From the NCBI GenBank assembly GCA_902805475.1, contig CADCSX010000012.1, forward strand, positions 620,001-684,000: DNA of 64,000 nucleotides, read 5' to 3'. The notes below the pieces were generated by a model that searched no databases, was not told the origin of the DNA, and saw only the letters and a list, made by a program, of their open reading frames with translations. Shown piece after piece: positions 23,112 to 33,764 of the stretch (positions are counted from its first letter, which is position 1; the number at the start of each line of letters is the position of its first letter). The DNA comes from Entonaema liquescens (lineage: Eukaryota; Ascomycota; Sordariomycetes; Xylariales; Xylariaceae). The position numbers were made by a program, and so were the translations under genes.

Positions 23112-24341
23112 ATGCTTTTCTTCAAGTACTTCGTTGCCCCATTTCTGGGTATCATCTCACTGGGCACTCCTCAGGCCATGGCGATGAGCCAGCCCGAGAA
23201 CACTCGGTCCGTCACCACCATGGAGGCTAGTATTCCCTCGTCTGCCTTTGGTCTTGTCATCGTGCCCGATCGTGTAAGTTTCTGAGTTTACTATATAATG
23301 GGTGATGTTTTTCTGTCGCATACAATATACAATACGTTTATTGTAAACGTCTCCGTGGTCTTGAAGACTCACATGATACTGACTACGCTTTCGCCTCCAG
23401 GACTCCGCGGTCAGCGAATTCGCCAATGCTTTCATTGGAAACCTCGCTACCACGACCTCAGGTGACGTTGCTCCCGCGGCTACCAAGCCGGCCAACGACA
23501 GTTTCGACGACTCCGGACTACTCGATGACATTCTTGAGGCCGACCCCATGCCTCCCCTAAACCCGTTCACTGAAGACTTGGGTCTCAGTCAGCCATCCAT
23601 CCTGGACACAATCATCGCAGAATACAACCGGCAGAACCCGGCCAACCAGATTCCGCCGTTTGTCATCTGTACATCTCTCAGTGGGCGCCCTCGAATCTAC
23701 AATCGCCGCGAGATTTGGCTCGCCATCCAAGCTGCGGTCCACGATCTGGCCCCCGATGTTCGAGCTAGTGACCGATCTCTTGGTGCAGCTTGGCCGCGTC
23801 GCCTGGGCTTTCAGCGCCCAGTTAACACCGGCGACGCAGCTGGCTCCGTAATGGAATACCCGATCGGTGTTCACGAGTATGACTTACCTCGTAAGTAGCA
23901 TTCCCAATTATTTCTTATCTAATCCCCATAAGTGAAAACACCCAACTTAACCAAGAAGTCCTCACCCTAAATGGAAAGGACTCATCTGCCCTACTTACCC
24001 ATAAGCTTATTTATCCATTTACTTAAACCCGTACCTACCTCTCCCGAACAAACACTCACTAACATCCCCTCCTCACAGTAACTCAGCTCACTGGCGACAC
24101 CACCCTCATGCGCGACCGCGTGACATTCCTCCAAGACGGTATCTACACGGGAATCATCCGGTACACGAACGGCACGAACGGCACGACCTGGCACCAGTGC
24201 TACCCCCACGGCTGGCACTCCTTCCAGCGCGGCCGTGCCGCCACCCGGACTCTCTTCCAGCGGGGCGTCGGCACCGTCCGGAACCTCTGGAACCGCTGGC
24301 TGGGATACAACCACGGCGGCTACGAGCGTCTGGAGGACTAA
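23112..24341 (+). CDS. Secreted RNase T1-like protein with altered catalytic residues
   Basis: Three exons: 23112-23273, 23401-23890 and 24079-24341. Introns of 127 and 188 nt keep frame, giving 304 aa. A signal peptide spans about residues 1-24. Residues 25-140 are an acidic, low-complexity leader. The C-terminal domain follows the layout of microbial N1/T1 ribonucleases: C144, then W-P-R (185-187), M-E-Y-P-I (205-209), R-D-R-V-T-F (229-234), I-I-R-Y-T-N-G (243-249), and a closing W-H-Q-C (C258). The Glu (206) and Arg (231) equivalents are present. The two catalytic His positions appear as Arg187 and Tyr246, so RNA cleavage is doubtful. A basic Arg/Trp-rich tail follows. Such RNase-like secreted proteins are known as plant-pathogen effectors. 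The family assignment is by eye; the catalytic loss is inference from it. Confidence 0.6.
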
Positions 24342-25504
24342 GGAAGGAAAGAAAGTCCGTTCACCTAATTCGACTTAGTTACCTAGGCGGTTAATAGTTT
24401 GCGATTTGTTTCCTCGTTGAGTGGTACCCACCTAATGAATAGGCCTGAGAACCCACGTCGAGACATACATGGTGAATAATAACGCGTGCTGCTGGCGCGT
24501 GTGATCGTCGCGGCGTTAGGTCAGGAGGCCCTAGTTAGTCTTTCGCGTATCTAAGATACGGCTAATAAAGCTTTTACAGCTATCCCGAGTGCCCCCAAAG
24601 AGTTTTTACTGTGAAAGAGTATGTGTTATTCGTATACTAGCTGGTTAGCCGTGCTTGTGATAGTGTTATGGTCAAGGTTGTAGGTTAGAACTACGATGAA
24701 TACCTAATAATACCTAGTATAGATATCTCCTCGAGTAGGGGCACAGACGATTAGGTAATAAACAAAGCCTCACTCTAGTAATAAGTTTAGATCTGTGGCA
24801 AATCCCCATTGTTGTGCTTCCTGTTTATATACATCCAGGATAGAGCATTTACTCCTCTTCCATACGATGCCCAGCATTGAAGGATTTCTGAAATCAAGCT
24901 ACCTTCCACTGTCTACAGGTTCACGTATAAGAGACCATAGGTATCTATTGGGAAGCTTTTGGCGTTATCCAAGTTCACTAGCAAGATATCGAAAAGGCCA
25001 CCAATGGCACAAATGCACTTGCGTTATCTTTTGACGCAACCAACGATGTAATTATTCCCTAGCTAACGAGAACTTTGGTAGATAATGGCTAGGACATACT
25101 TTATGAGGAAAGTCCTTCTAAAGATGCCCCAGTTAGATGCCCTATGGTGTAAAGGAGATCACTTCATAGTTATCATTGCGGGCGGCAGAATAATGTGTCA
25201 CTTTGTTAGCTACTCTAAAAGCATGGGCTCAAGTCACTCGCGTAGGATACGAGAGGCTTCATAAGAATATAATAACATTACGTCTAATCTAGCCGAAGCA
25301 AAGCTATGCCTAAGCTGAGTCTATCATTAAGCAAGCTTCGTAACAAAAGCTAGTATTCAATTCTCCATATCCCATGCGCGAAAAAAATATATAGCCGACT
25401 CCGGATATTATTTGCGCCCTTTTCCGTTCCGTTCAGTCATTACGATACGGCCATCCCTATTATATAACCCCAGATTAGATACATGGGTGAGCCGGCCGGT
25501 CCCT
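24342..25504. other. Intergenic, no supported gene
   Basis: A/T-rich spacer between the RNase-like gene and the 3' end of CHK1. One 79-codon ORF (24795-25034) is unconvincing. Confidence 0.55.
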
Positions 25505-27195
25505 CTAGTCCTCCGGCTTGTAGACGCCGTCTTTACACAACAGCACGATCTTCTTGAAGAATCGTCTCCACTCCAGTGGGTCACCCTTGAGCTTGACAAA
25601 TCGCACCTCGAGTAGCTCCTGCGACTCAGGGAGGTAGTACTTGTCGACCAGGATTTCTCCATGCAGTCCCTGCTTACGATCGTCTACCGTTCTGATTTTA
25701 AAGGTAGACACGTGATCGCCTTGACCAACATACGGCGGCCCAGACGGTAGCGGGACGTTGAGGTTGTGTAATGCGTCGCTGAGCATTTGGACGAGTAGCT
25801 GCGGTGGCATATGCGAAAAGAAGCGAGTGAACGAATGCGTGGGGATGATATCTTTGAAGCGCTGCGCGTGCTGTGTTAGACTGAGCGGTACCCCGCGTGT
25901 TTGCGAGAATTGGCTCATAGAAGGTTCCTCGGCTAGAGCGTCGAAGAAGTTACTAGACTGTGTTGGTAATGCTGCATCTGCCCGGGAGATGGGCTGTGTG
26001 GAGGATATGGCTAAAGCACGGATAGCCGGTCTCTCCCAGTCAAATAAGACGTCATTAATTGGTGTTTCTGGTTGCGTCGAGGATATCTTATGAGACGAGC
26101 CGCTATCTATATCCATGGCGTCTTGTGACTGGCGTTGCGACGAAGGAGCCTGCTGACTGAAGTCTATATGTAGGTTCTCCAACATCTTCGTTGCTAGATT
26201 TATAGGATCATTGATCTGACCATCTGCGGCCAGGAATTTGTTATGGCGAGTGTACCAAGGGTGTTGGCGTATCTGGGCAAATGAGAACCGTTTTTTGGGT
26301 TCGATACTCATCATACCCCTGAGTAATGAGTGAGCCTCTGCAGGTATTCTTTCCCATAAGCTATCTGTGCTTCGACCATTCGTCTTCTTGTACTCTTGGT
26401 ACTCCCAACTCTGCGAGGTTGGTTCATCCCATGGCGTGTTTCCCACGAGGAGGACGAACAGGATGACACCACACGACCAGATATCCACTAGCTCAGCCGA
26501 GTATTTAGTTACCTCACTAGATTTCTTATCTACTCGGCCGCACGCTAGAACCTCGGGAGCAACGTACGGTGGACTACCGCACATTGTCGTGCTGAGCTTT
26601 CTTTGGCCCTTGTATTCGAACATGGTTGCCATGCCGAAATCTGCCAATTTCAAGTTTCCGTTGTCTGACATTAATATATTCTCTGGCTTCAGATCTCGAT
26701 GTGCAACCCCTTTCGAATGCATGAAGCTCACGCCGCTGATGAGTTGGTAGAAATAGACCTGGGCGATATCTTCCGTGACGCCCACATCAGCTTCAATCTT
26801 GTCAAAAAGGTCACCTCCCTCGGCATACTCCATCGCTATCCATCTCCAGATGTGGTCCTCGCCAGTCGCAAACCATTCGATTATATTCGGGTGTTGGCCG
26901 ATATGAGAATGTAAGGACACCTCCATAGCAATCTGCTTTGCTGATATGCGGCCATGTTTAACTGCGTAGCCTTTGTGAATCAGCTTGACCGCAAAGACTG
27001 GTGATTGTGCATCCAGAGGTATAGCCTTTTTGATTCTGGGGTATTAGTTAGTACATGTAAATGGAGACCGAGTGGAGACGGTGGGATGAGGTGTAGGTGA
27101 ACTCACGATGCATATGCTCCTCTTCCTATCGTCTTTGATATGAATCGGAAGGGAAGATCATCCGGTAGAGGATCTAATTGAGACTGAGGTAACAT
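25505..27195 (-). CDS. chk1: DNA-damage checkpoint kinase Chk1
   Basis: Two exons, 27107-27195 and 25505-27035. The 71-nt intron splits a Ser codon and keeps frame, giving 539 aa. Chk1 is the Ser/Thr effector kinase of the ATR pathway that holds Cdc25/Cdk1 after replication stress. Seen: Gly loop G-R-G-A-Y-A (25-29), ATP Lys47 in A-V-K-L, H-R-D-L-K-P-E-N (142-149), D-F-G (162-164), C-G-S-P-P-Y-V-A-P-E in the activation loop, and a C-lobe ending H-P-W-Y-T-R-H-N. The linker after the kinase domain holds S-Q and T-Q sites (S-S-Q-R, T-Q-P, S-T-Q), fitting ATR-type control. A conserved C-terminal domain (H-G-E-I-L-V-D-K-Y, then E-W-R-R-F-F-K-K-I-V) matches the autoinhibitory KA1-like region. It is head to head with UBE2C. 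Confidence 0.92.
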
Positions 27196-28183
27196 TTTGT
27201 TTAGTAAAAGTAAACTCCTATTTAATCAACTTTCAGACAAAATGATTTGTTTATATGAAACCGGTTGGTGTAAATCGTAAATCGCCAAGCGAATCATGCA
27301 TGAACATGTAGCGACTGAACATCAAATATGGATGTCTAGTTCAACAACATGAAATACAATTGACCAATAAATTGGAACTGATACTTGAGAAGGAAGAAAA
27401 CTGAAAAATCATACCATGATAAATTCATAAACGCGTCTTGTCGCGTTGAAATACTAATTAGAAGTTGAGTCAAGAGTGTTTAAATGTTTTTGTTTGAGAT
27501 TATCTCGCGGAAGTCAAAGTTCATTGGCTACGAAGGGCTTTTAGCGGGTAATACACCCCGCAGAGGCCATTAAAACCCCTGTCGTCATGGCCGGAATTGC
27601 TGCTGCTGCCTTACTGGTGGGCTCCCTGGGTTTAGCACGCAAACATGAGAGTTACAGATCCAGTAAGATAAGGCGATAGGGCGATACAGCGCTACCGCAC
27701 TACCGCACTACCACGCTACCCTAACAGGGGTCTAGGGACCATCGCGGTTGCCATAGGTGTTGGGCTGGCGGGGACAAGCGGCCAACGTTGTTTACAAATT
27801 CACAATTGCATCGTAGATCCTGCCTCACTTACTTTTTTCTTAAATCTTCATCTCGTCAATTTTCCCTATCGTTACAATTCCTAAGAGTCATAGTATCAAA
27901 GAGGTTCGTAAATAGCATTCCTCAACCTCGAGTTTCTTTTTTTGCCTTTTACCGGAGCTTTTTATCAATTGGGTGCGGCGTACTTTAGACCTTTCATTGC
28001 TAACAGCCACTGCATTCCAGTTCGATTCGCTTCATCTATTCCCTCTCCTACCGCAATCCATCGACTGTGGTACTGCCGAATTGAGTAGCTTGGCTTGGCC
28101 TTTATTCAATTCGTCACATATAATATCTACCTGGAAATTTGTTAAACCCTGTCATCATCGACCCAGGTTCATCACTAGCCAAA
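27196..28183. promoter_or_regulatory. Divergent promoter of CHK1 and UBE2C
   Basis: A 988-bp spacer between two cell-cycle genes read outward. Holds one ACGCGT (27432-27437), the MluI cell-cycle box bound by MBF in yeasts, with a near match TCGCGTT just after it. A tract of imperfect CTACCGCA repeats lies at about 27693-27720. The ACGCGT word is not rare in this window, so function is only possible. Confidence 0.35.
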
Positions 28184-28844
28184 ATGGACTACGCAGGCGA
28201 AGACAGCCAAAATTCTGCACCTGGTAGTGTCCAAGCAGCCAAACTCGGGGGCACACGGAAGGGCCCAGATGCACAGAGTGTGACGAAAAGGTATGCCGCA
28301 GCGATCGCCTCTAATTTGCATTTGCTGGTCATACCTTGTACTAATAAGCCGTAGATTACAGACCGAGTTGATGCAGTTGATGACCTCGCCTGCCCCTGGT
28401 GTTTCTGCTTTCCCGTCGGCGGACGGTAACCTGATGTCCTGGTCTGCAACCATCGAGGGTCCTGACGATACTCCGTATGCTGGTCTTACCTTTAAGCTAT
28501 CTTTCGCTTTCCCGACCAACTATCCCTATGCTCCGCCGACGGTGCTGTTCAAGACTCCCATCTACCATCCCAATGTAGACTTCTCGGGCCGCATTTGCCT
28601 AGACATCTTAAAGGATAAGTGGACTGCCGCATACAACATCCAGACAGTCCTGTTAAGTCTGCAAAGTTTGCTCGGAGAACCGAATAAGTAGGTTGACTTT
28701 TTCTGTACCCATTGATCTTAATTGTACTAATCTAGTTATAGCTCTTCCCCGTTGAATGGCGAGGCCGCGGAGTTGTGGGATAAAGACGCAGAGGAGTTCA
28801 AGAGGAAAGTTCTGGGTCGTCACCGCGATGTAGACGACGATTAG
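28184..28844 (+). CDS. ubc11: Ubiquitin-conjugating enzyme E2 C (Ubc11/UBE2C)
   Basis: Three exons: 28184-28290, 28355-28687 and 28742-28844. Introns of 64 and 54 nt split codons and keep frame, giving 180 aa, close to the family's 175-180. UBE2C primes ubiquitin chains with the anaphase-promoting complex on mitotic cyclins and securin. Seen: a disordered N-terminal extension of about 35 residues typical of this E2; the UBC core; Y-H-P-N (106-109); the active Cys117 in G-R-I-C-L-D-I-L-K-D-K-W; then N-I-Q-T-V-L-L-S-L-Q-S-L-L-G-E-P-N and S-S-P-L-N. The long N-terminus and the L-K-D-K-W signature separate it from other E2s. Confidence 0.93.
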
Positions 28845-29309
28845 ATAATCTTTATTATACCCGTCGTTCCTCGAACTTTCATATATCTGGGTGGTTGAGG
28901 GTCAACCAACATGGAGAATGGAGTCAGCACTTGCATAGTTGGTACCACGAGGCTCAATTGTCTCAGCTTCTTATACGTATTGCATTTACAGGTGGTTCCA
29001 GGCTGGAGATAGCAATTCCTTTTTGTCATGGCATACAGCAGCGCTCCTCAATTTGCTCACGAATGTTATCATCTTGATCCATCGTAATGTGTTCCGTATG
29101 ACTTAAGAAAATCGTTCGAGTATAACACTAGACAACTTCAGGTGGTCAACGGCAAGGTCACGAAATAAGTAAATATTGTTCACGGTTCTTGATTCATCAA
29201 CTAGTGAATCTTATCTTAATGTCATGAAGCCAGAAGGTAACTCCGAAACCATGCCCTTCTTGAACCCAGCCGGTATCTCAACGAAACGATGTTTTCCCTT
29301 TGCCTTCCC
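28845..29309. other. Convergent 3' region of UBE2C and eL31
   Basis: 465 bases between two genes that end toward each other. No ORF or structural element is supported. Confidence 0.55.
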
Positions 29310-29858
29310 TTACTCCTCGACCACGGCCGTCACCAGACCCTTGGGGTTCTTGACGTTGACGGCTTGAACGTAGCTGTAGAGCTTCTCCTTGGCATCCTCC
29401 TCGTCGTTTCGTCTTCGGCTAATTCGGACACGGAGTCTGTACGGGACACCCTTAACACCCTGTTCCCAGACCTTCTTGTTCAGTTGGGGGTCGAGGCGGA
29501 CATCGGAAGTTTGCTAAGGATATGGTTAGCCGGGAACATTTTCTTTCGTAGTCCTGCCAAAGTGCACGGTGCATTGCATTGGTAGAGCGAAATTGGGGTT
29601 TGGGTGCGTCCATACCATAGCCTTCTGCGCAAACTCCTTGATCTCCTTGATGGCTCGAGGAGCCCGCTTCTTGAAAGTGACACCATGCAGCTATTCAATC
29701 CATCAGCAATTAATTCCCCCGTAAAAATTCTGCGGCGAGCAGCGCTCGGTTCTGGCGCGCGGGGAACGTACTCTCTTGTGGAGGTGGATGGTGTACTCGC
29801 GGGACACGACCTGCTCGATGGCCGACTTGGTGGCGGGCTTCTTTCCTTTCGACGACAT
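29310..29858 (-). CDS. rpl31: 60S ribosomal protein eL31
   Basis: Three exons: 29772-29858, 29616-29690 and 29310-29513. Introns of 81 and 102 nt fall in phase 0, giving 121 aa, the usual length. The protein sits at the exit side of the large subunit, near the peptide tunnel, in the cytosol. Seen: a basic start (S-S-K-G-K-K-P), S-R-E-Y-T-I-H-L-H-K-R, then L-H-G-V-T-F-K-K-R-A-P-R-A-I-K-E-I across the first splice, D-V-R-L-D-P-Q-L-N-K, G-V-P-Y-R-L-R-V-R-I-S-R-R-R-N-D-E and the V-V-E-E end. The joins follow known eL31 proteins closely. The mobile element inserted 432 bases upstream of its start. Confidence 0.95.
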
Positions 29859-30281
29859 TTCTGAATTGGGAACCGTGATTAGAATTATTTACGTAGTCGA
29901 AAGGAATGGTTTGCGCGCGGAGTGCTTACTGGGTTGATGTCTGGGTGTTGGTCGAAAAAGTTCGGTCGTGATGTTGTTTAGCTTTGCGAAATTGAAAATT
30001 GAGCAAAGTTGATGTGGGAAACTGAGGGCAGGAGGAGGATTCGCTAGCCGAACCAATCAAATATAGGGTTGTGGGATTTCTTTGTGGCTAGTGCATTCTG
30101 GTGGGGGTGTGGCTCGGGTAACTTGTGTGGCCTGAACACAGGAGCTGCTTCAGGTGAGTAAAATTTTATGGGTTACCCGGGTACGTACCAAGTGACCTAC
30201 GTAATTCACCTGCATGAGCAAGAACCTTATCTAGGCCTAAAACGGTACAGTCCAAGGGGGTCGCAGCCTCTGTCGTGACAG

Positions 30282-30290
30282 CAACAGATC
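30282..30290 (+). repeat. Left target-site duplication (9 bp)
   Basis: CAACAGATC abuts the left terminal repeat and recurs exactly at 30894-30902 next to the right terminal repeat. Confidence 0.85.
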
Positions 30291-30893
30291 CAGTATCACT
30301 AAAACTAAACGTCAAAAATAATAAAACTAAACCCCATCCACTTTCGAAGCTACCATAAACCACAATAAGCCACTACCATAAGCCACTACCAACCATTACA
30401 ACCACCATAACTACCGCAACCACCGCAACCACCGCAATTATTAAAATATATTTTATAAATTAATATATTAAATATTTAAAATAATATATATTTAATAAAT
30501 ATTATTAAATTAAATATATAATTACGTAATATAATTATATATATATTTTTTATAATTTTTTTATTTTTTATAATTTTAAAATTTAAAATTTAATTATATA
30601 AAAATATAAATAAAATAAAATATTTTAATATAAATTTTTATTATTTTTTAAATAATTTTATAATATTTTTTCTTTTTTTATATATAATTTATTTAATTTT
30701 TATTTAAATTTATTTTATAATTTTTTTTTAAAAAAATTATTGTTACAATGCGAGTGGGGTACATGCGCATGGCGCGAACGGGCCATTTTTGGTGGTTGAA
30801 ATCGTTGTGGTTGTGGCTTTAGTGGCTTATGTCACGTGAAAAGTGGATGGGGTTTAGTTTTATTATTTTTGACGTTTAGTTTTAGTGATACTG
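30291..30893. mobile_element. Non-autonomous TIR transposon (MITE), possibly Mutator-like
   Basis: 603-bp element with perfect 54-bp terminal inverted repeats at 30291-30344 and 30840-30893, beginning CAGTATCACTAAAACTAAAC. It is flanked by a direct repeat CAACAGATC (30282-30290 and 30894-30902), a 9-bp target-site duplication. Inside the left end, CCATAAGCCACTA-type and ACCGCAACC-type units repeat; partial copies of the first lie inverted near the right end. It has no ORF. A 9-bp duplication with long TIRs fits Mutator-like (MULE) derivatives better than hAT (8 bp) or Tc1/mariner (TA). The perfect TIR match and intact duplication point to a fairly recent insertion. The superfamily is inference. 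Confidence 0.85.
30436..30741. repeat. Near-pure A/T core of the element
   Basis: 306 bases with only three G or C (a CG pair at 30525-30526 and a C at 30672). It is irregular, with no simple unit, and rich in short A/T palindromes. Confidence 0.9.
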
Positions 30894-30902
30894 CAACAGA
30901 TC
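30894..30902 (+). repeat. Right target-site duplication (9 bp)
   Basis: CAACAGATC, identical and in the same orientation as 30282-30290, directly after the right terminal repeat. Confidence 0.85.
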
Positions 30903-31640
30903 GCACTTACAAACATCAAGGCAGCTACTTTACTTACTATGCTGACATAGATAGGAATTGTCAATTACATCCATACATCCATACATCCATTCCTTCAACT
31001 TTTATTCCTTCACAGAAAATATTCATGATCCTTTGTGAACTGTATCTAATGTCCTTCGTGAGCACTAGTTGTGGCTGATTACCGCCTACTGTGCCACGAG
31101 TTCTCCCAACCCCTGGCCCTTTAATTTGACAGTTACGAGGTACTTCCCTTTTCAGGTAATCTTCAAAGCAGTCACAGTGGTCCAGGCGCCAAATCAGCCA
31201 GCAACCACGGCCGATAATCATTCTACACTGCCTTCCCACGTTTGATTTGCCTTGTTTCTGGGTTTTCGGTTCTTGCCCAACGCCAACACCTACGTTCGGT
31301 CTTCGTCGCTCTCTCTTTTCGACAATTCTATACAATCGTCATCACCCTGCGCCGAGCGCAATTTCACTCGTTTCGATTGTATACAACAACCCGAAGCGAA
31401 ATAATTCATTCGGATAAAGTAATTGATGAGTTTGCACGCCAATAATCAACTTAAACCGATCCTGCTATTCCTCATCGTTCCGACCGTACTTTACTTTACG
31501 CGACGATAATAGACACGATTGAAGCCTCCCCCTCAAGGGAGAGCTCAGCTCATAACCACCTAATCAACGCATTTTGGCGTTGACTTCCTATCCGTCAATT
31601 ATCCCGAGATATTTCAATTGCCGGTCGATAATTCTTCAAG

Positions 31641-32858
31641 ATGGCGTACAGTGGTACTCTCGAGGAGGCGAATCAACCGACGCTGTCTCCCGACGCAACG
31701 GTACGAAATCGGCTACCTACACTCTTCGAGGTGCTATGCCGTCGCACACATCCTCCCGTCGATTTATTTTCCTTCTACATTTATATGCGGGATCAGCAAC
31801 GTTCGGTTGACTACTTAGACTTCTGGTATGGAATATTTTGGAGGTAATCAAGTTTATTCTGCTAACAGAACATAGGTTGGATGTAGCGCAACATATGTCT
31901 CTCTGTCGTCACTACGTTCGCGAACTTAGGCGGTCCGTTCTCGTGGGCACACCCGACCTGGAGACGGCGGAATCTAAGCGATCTTCCCGAGTTTTGGAAG
32001 CTATGAGCGATTTCTCGGGACCTGCAAGATTTAACGATGAGCAAGGAAGAGAGCGCGATGCACAGATTTCCACCTACTTGCGGGAGCAACCGCCCGTGCC
32101 GGGTATCCACGATTCTCCGGCTAGTAGCCAGGAACGACGAGCCCGAGCTAGCACCCAGCTTAGCTCCAGCACGCCGCATCAGATCACAGACTCGAACTCG
32201 CCCGAGCACAGTGTGGCCCGACGTGACATCCGAGCGTCTGCAGAAAAGATCCTCTACACGTTCCTGCTTCCTGGCGCCGAACGCGAGATCACCTTGGATG
32301 GTTCAATTGCGGCAGAGATTACCCAAGCAATCGAGGAAGAGAACCGTGACGACCCTGAGCTTTTCGACGTCGCTAAGGATTATGTGTTTCAAGCGATGGA
32401 GCGTGATGCGTTCCCGGGTTTCCTGCGTGCTCGTGCATTTGGTAACCTGGTTCCTCCTACCCTTATTGCGAGATTGATTATTGGTCTTGTTGCTCTGTTT
32501 GGAGCTTTCTGGACAGGATTCAACTTAATCTTTCTCGACCGTTCTCGTCTAGAGCGATGCTGGGTATGTATTTCCTGCTACGTTCGATATTATGTAAATA
32601 TTTATCTAACCCCAACTCTAGGAAATTCTGCCGTTTACCGTTGGCGTCTACTTCCTCGCATCCTATCAGTACTCTCTGGATCCTATCATGGCACTTGCAG
32701 GCTTTAGCGAGTTGACGCCGTTGCAGTTCACCCGCATTAGAGAGCCCTATGTTCGCAAGCTGCTGATCCAGCGTTCACTCGTGGTCCTAGCCGTGACAGC
32801 ACTAGTTGACGCAGCACTTTGCGTGCTGTTCATTTTCGTGCCCGGTCACAGGTTATAA
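31641..32858 (+). CDS. rax1: RAX1-like RGS-domain membrane protein
   Basis: Three exons: 31641-31825, 31876-32563 and 32622-32858. Introns of 50 and 58 nt keep frame, giving 369 aa. In yeast, RAX1 marks cell poles for bud-site selection together with RAX2; filamentous homologues are membrane-bound RGS-like proteins. Seen: P-T-L-F-E-V-L-C-R-R-T-H-P-P-V-D-L-F at about residue 26, then Y-I-Y-M-R-D-Q-Q and Y-L-D-F-W-L-D-V-A-Q-H, the start of the RGS fold; a Ser-rich insert in the middle; the rest of the RGS helices (E-K-I-L-Y-T-F-L, then V-A-K-D-Y-V-F-Q-A-M-E); and three membrane segments in the C-terminal third. The last exon completes segments two and three. It is convergent with CSN7. Confidence 0.85.
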
Positions 32859-33764
32859 ACACGAATAATATTCATTGCCTGTTTCAGCAAAAGCATTCGG
32901 TTTCTTTTCTTGCCATTGGTGCGCTGCATTTACGACGTCATGACCATTTTGTTTCCAGGAGTTTCGAGCCTAGGGTTTGCGAAGACTTGATTATAAGTCT
33001 TGATTAATACTCTGCCACGGTTAGAGTGGGAGGGGAGTGTGATACCACCAAGTACAAGCAAGCAAGCAAGCTCTCGTTCCATTTTTTTCTTTTTTGTCAT
33101 TTCCAGAAGAGACGTGCCCATCATACATGTGCGAGGAAGGAAAAGGGGGAAAGGTGGCACGTGGGCGTATGGATTCCGTTCATATCTCGAGTCCTTTATT
33201 CGGTTCGGTTCGGCGCAGCTCGTCTGAGCATGTTGCCAGGGGATCTTTTTCTCTTCGTCTTTAGTCCATCCCGTTGGACCTATTTAATCAGAGGCTACGG
33301 AAAGGCCTTCGCGCTTTTTGCCAATGGCGTCTTGCCTCGCTAATCGATCTGCTGTGCGTTATGTACAATACTAAAAAGTAGCTAAGCACTCAAAACCTGT
33401 CAAGCCTTTCGGCTAGGCATATTGCAATTGATTCTACGCTGATTTCCGTACACTTAATGTTATCAATATGTGTTGAAGTGTGATTCGTGAAGTTGTTTTT
33501 ATTTCATGTGTGCCCGTTTCGGGAGACTCGTGGTTTGAATCTGCTCCAACCACGAGTATAATGTGCATGATACTATCTCTAGTTTCTTTCATCCATAACG
33601 TCGTAAGACTTTCTTTCTGCAAGTTTAGACAACTAGCTAGCCAGGTCGTTGATATACTTCCCTCTTGCCATAGTCTACCTAGCTAAAAGCTACCATTCTA
33701 ATCAAGGCGAGTAAACTCGTCCCTGTTAACTCGGAACTAACGCTTAAATGCGAGCCCGTCCTCA
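32859..33764. other. Convergent spacer between RAX1 and CSN7
   Basis: ORFs up to 105 codons (33026-33343) have low-complexity Phe/Lys-rich products and no domain, so I do not call them. A perfect 10-bp hairpin lies at 33526-33557. Confidence 0.5.
33526..33557. repeat. Perfect 10-bp inverted repeat (hairpin)
   Basis: ACTCGTGGTT (33526-33535) and its exact reverse complement AACCACGAGT (33548-33557) are separated by 12 bases. It sits in the spacer where two genes converge. Confidence 0.6.

Larger units (their letters stand above)
29859..31640. other. Spacer holding an inserted inverted-repeat element
   Basis: Divergent spacer of eL31 and RAX1. The element at 30291-30893 fills a third of it. 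A short CATCCATA repeat lies at about 30967-30990. The bases just upstream of 31641 are pyrimidine-rich, like a fungal 5' leader. No other gene is supported. Confidence 0.6.

Noticed and set aside
27588..27665. Short ATG-led stretch coding an Ala/Leu-rich start followed by a GTAAGA donor
   Set aside because: No downstream exon keeps a useful frame; a stop follows soon after the best acceptor.
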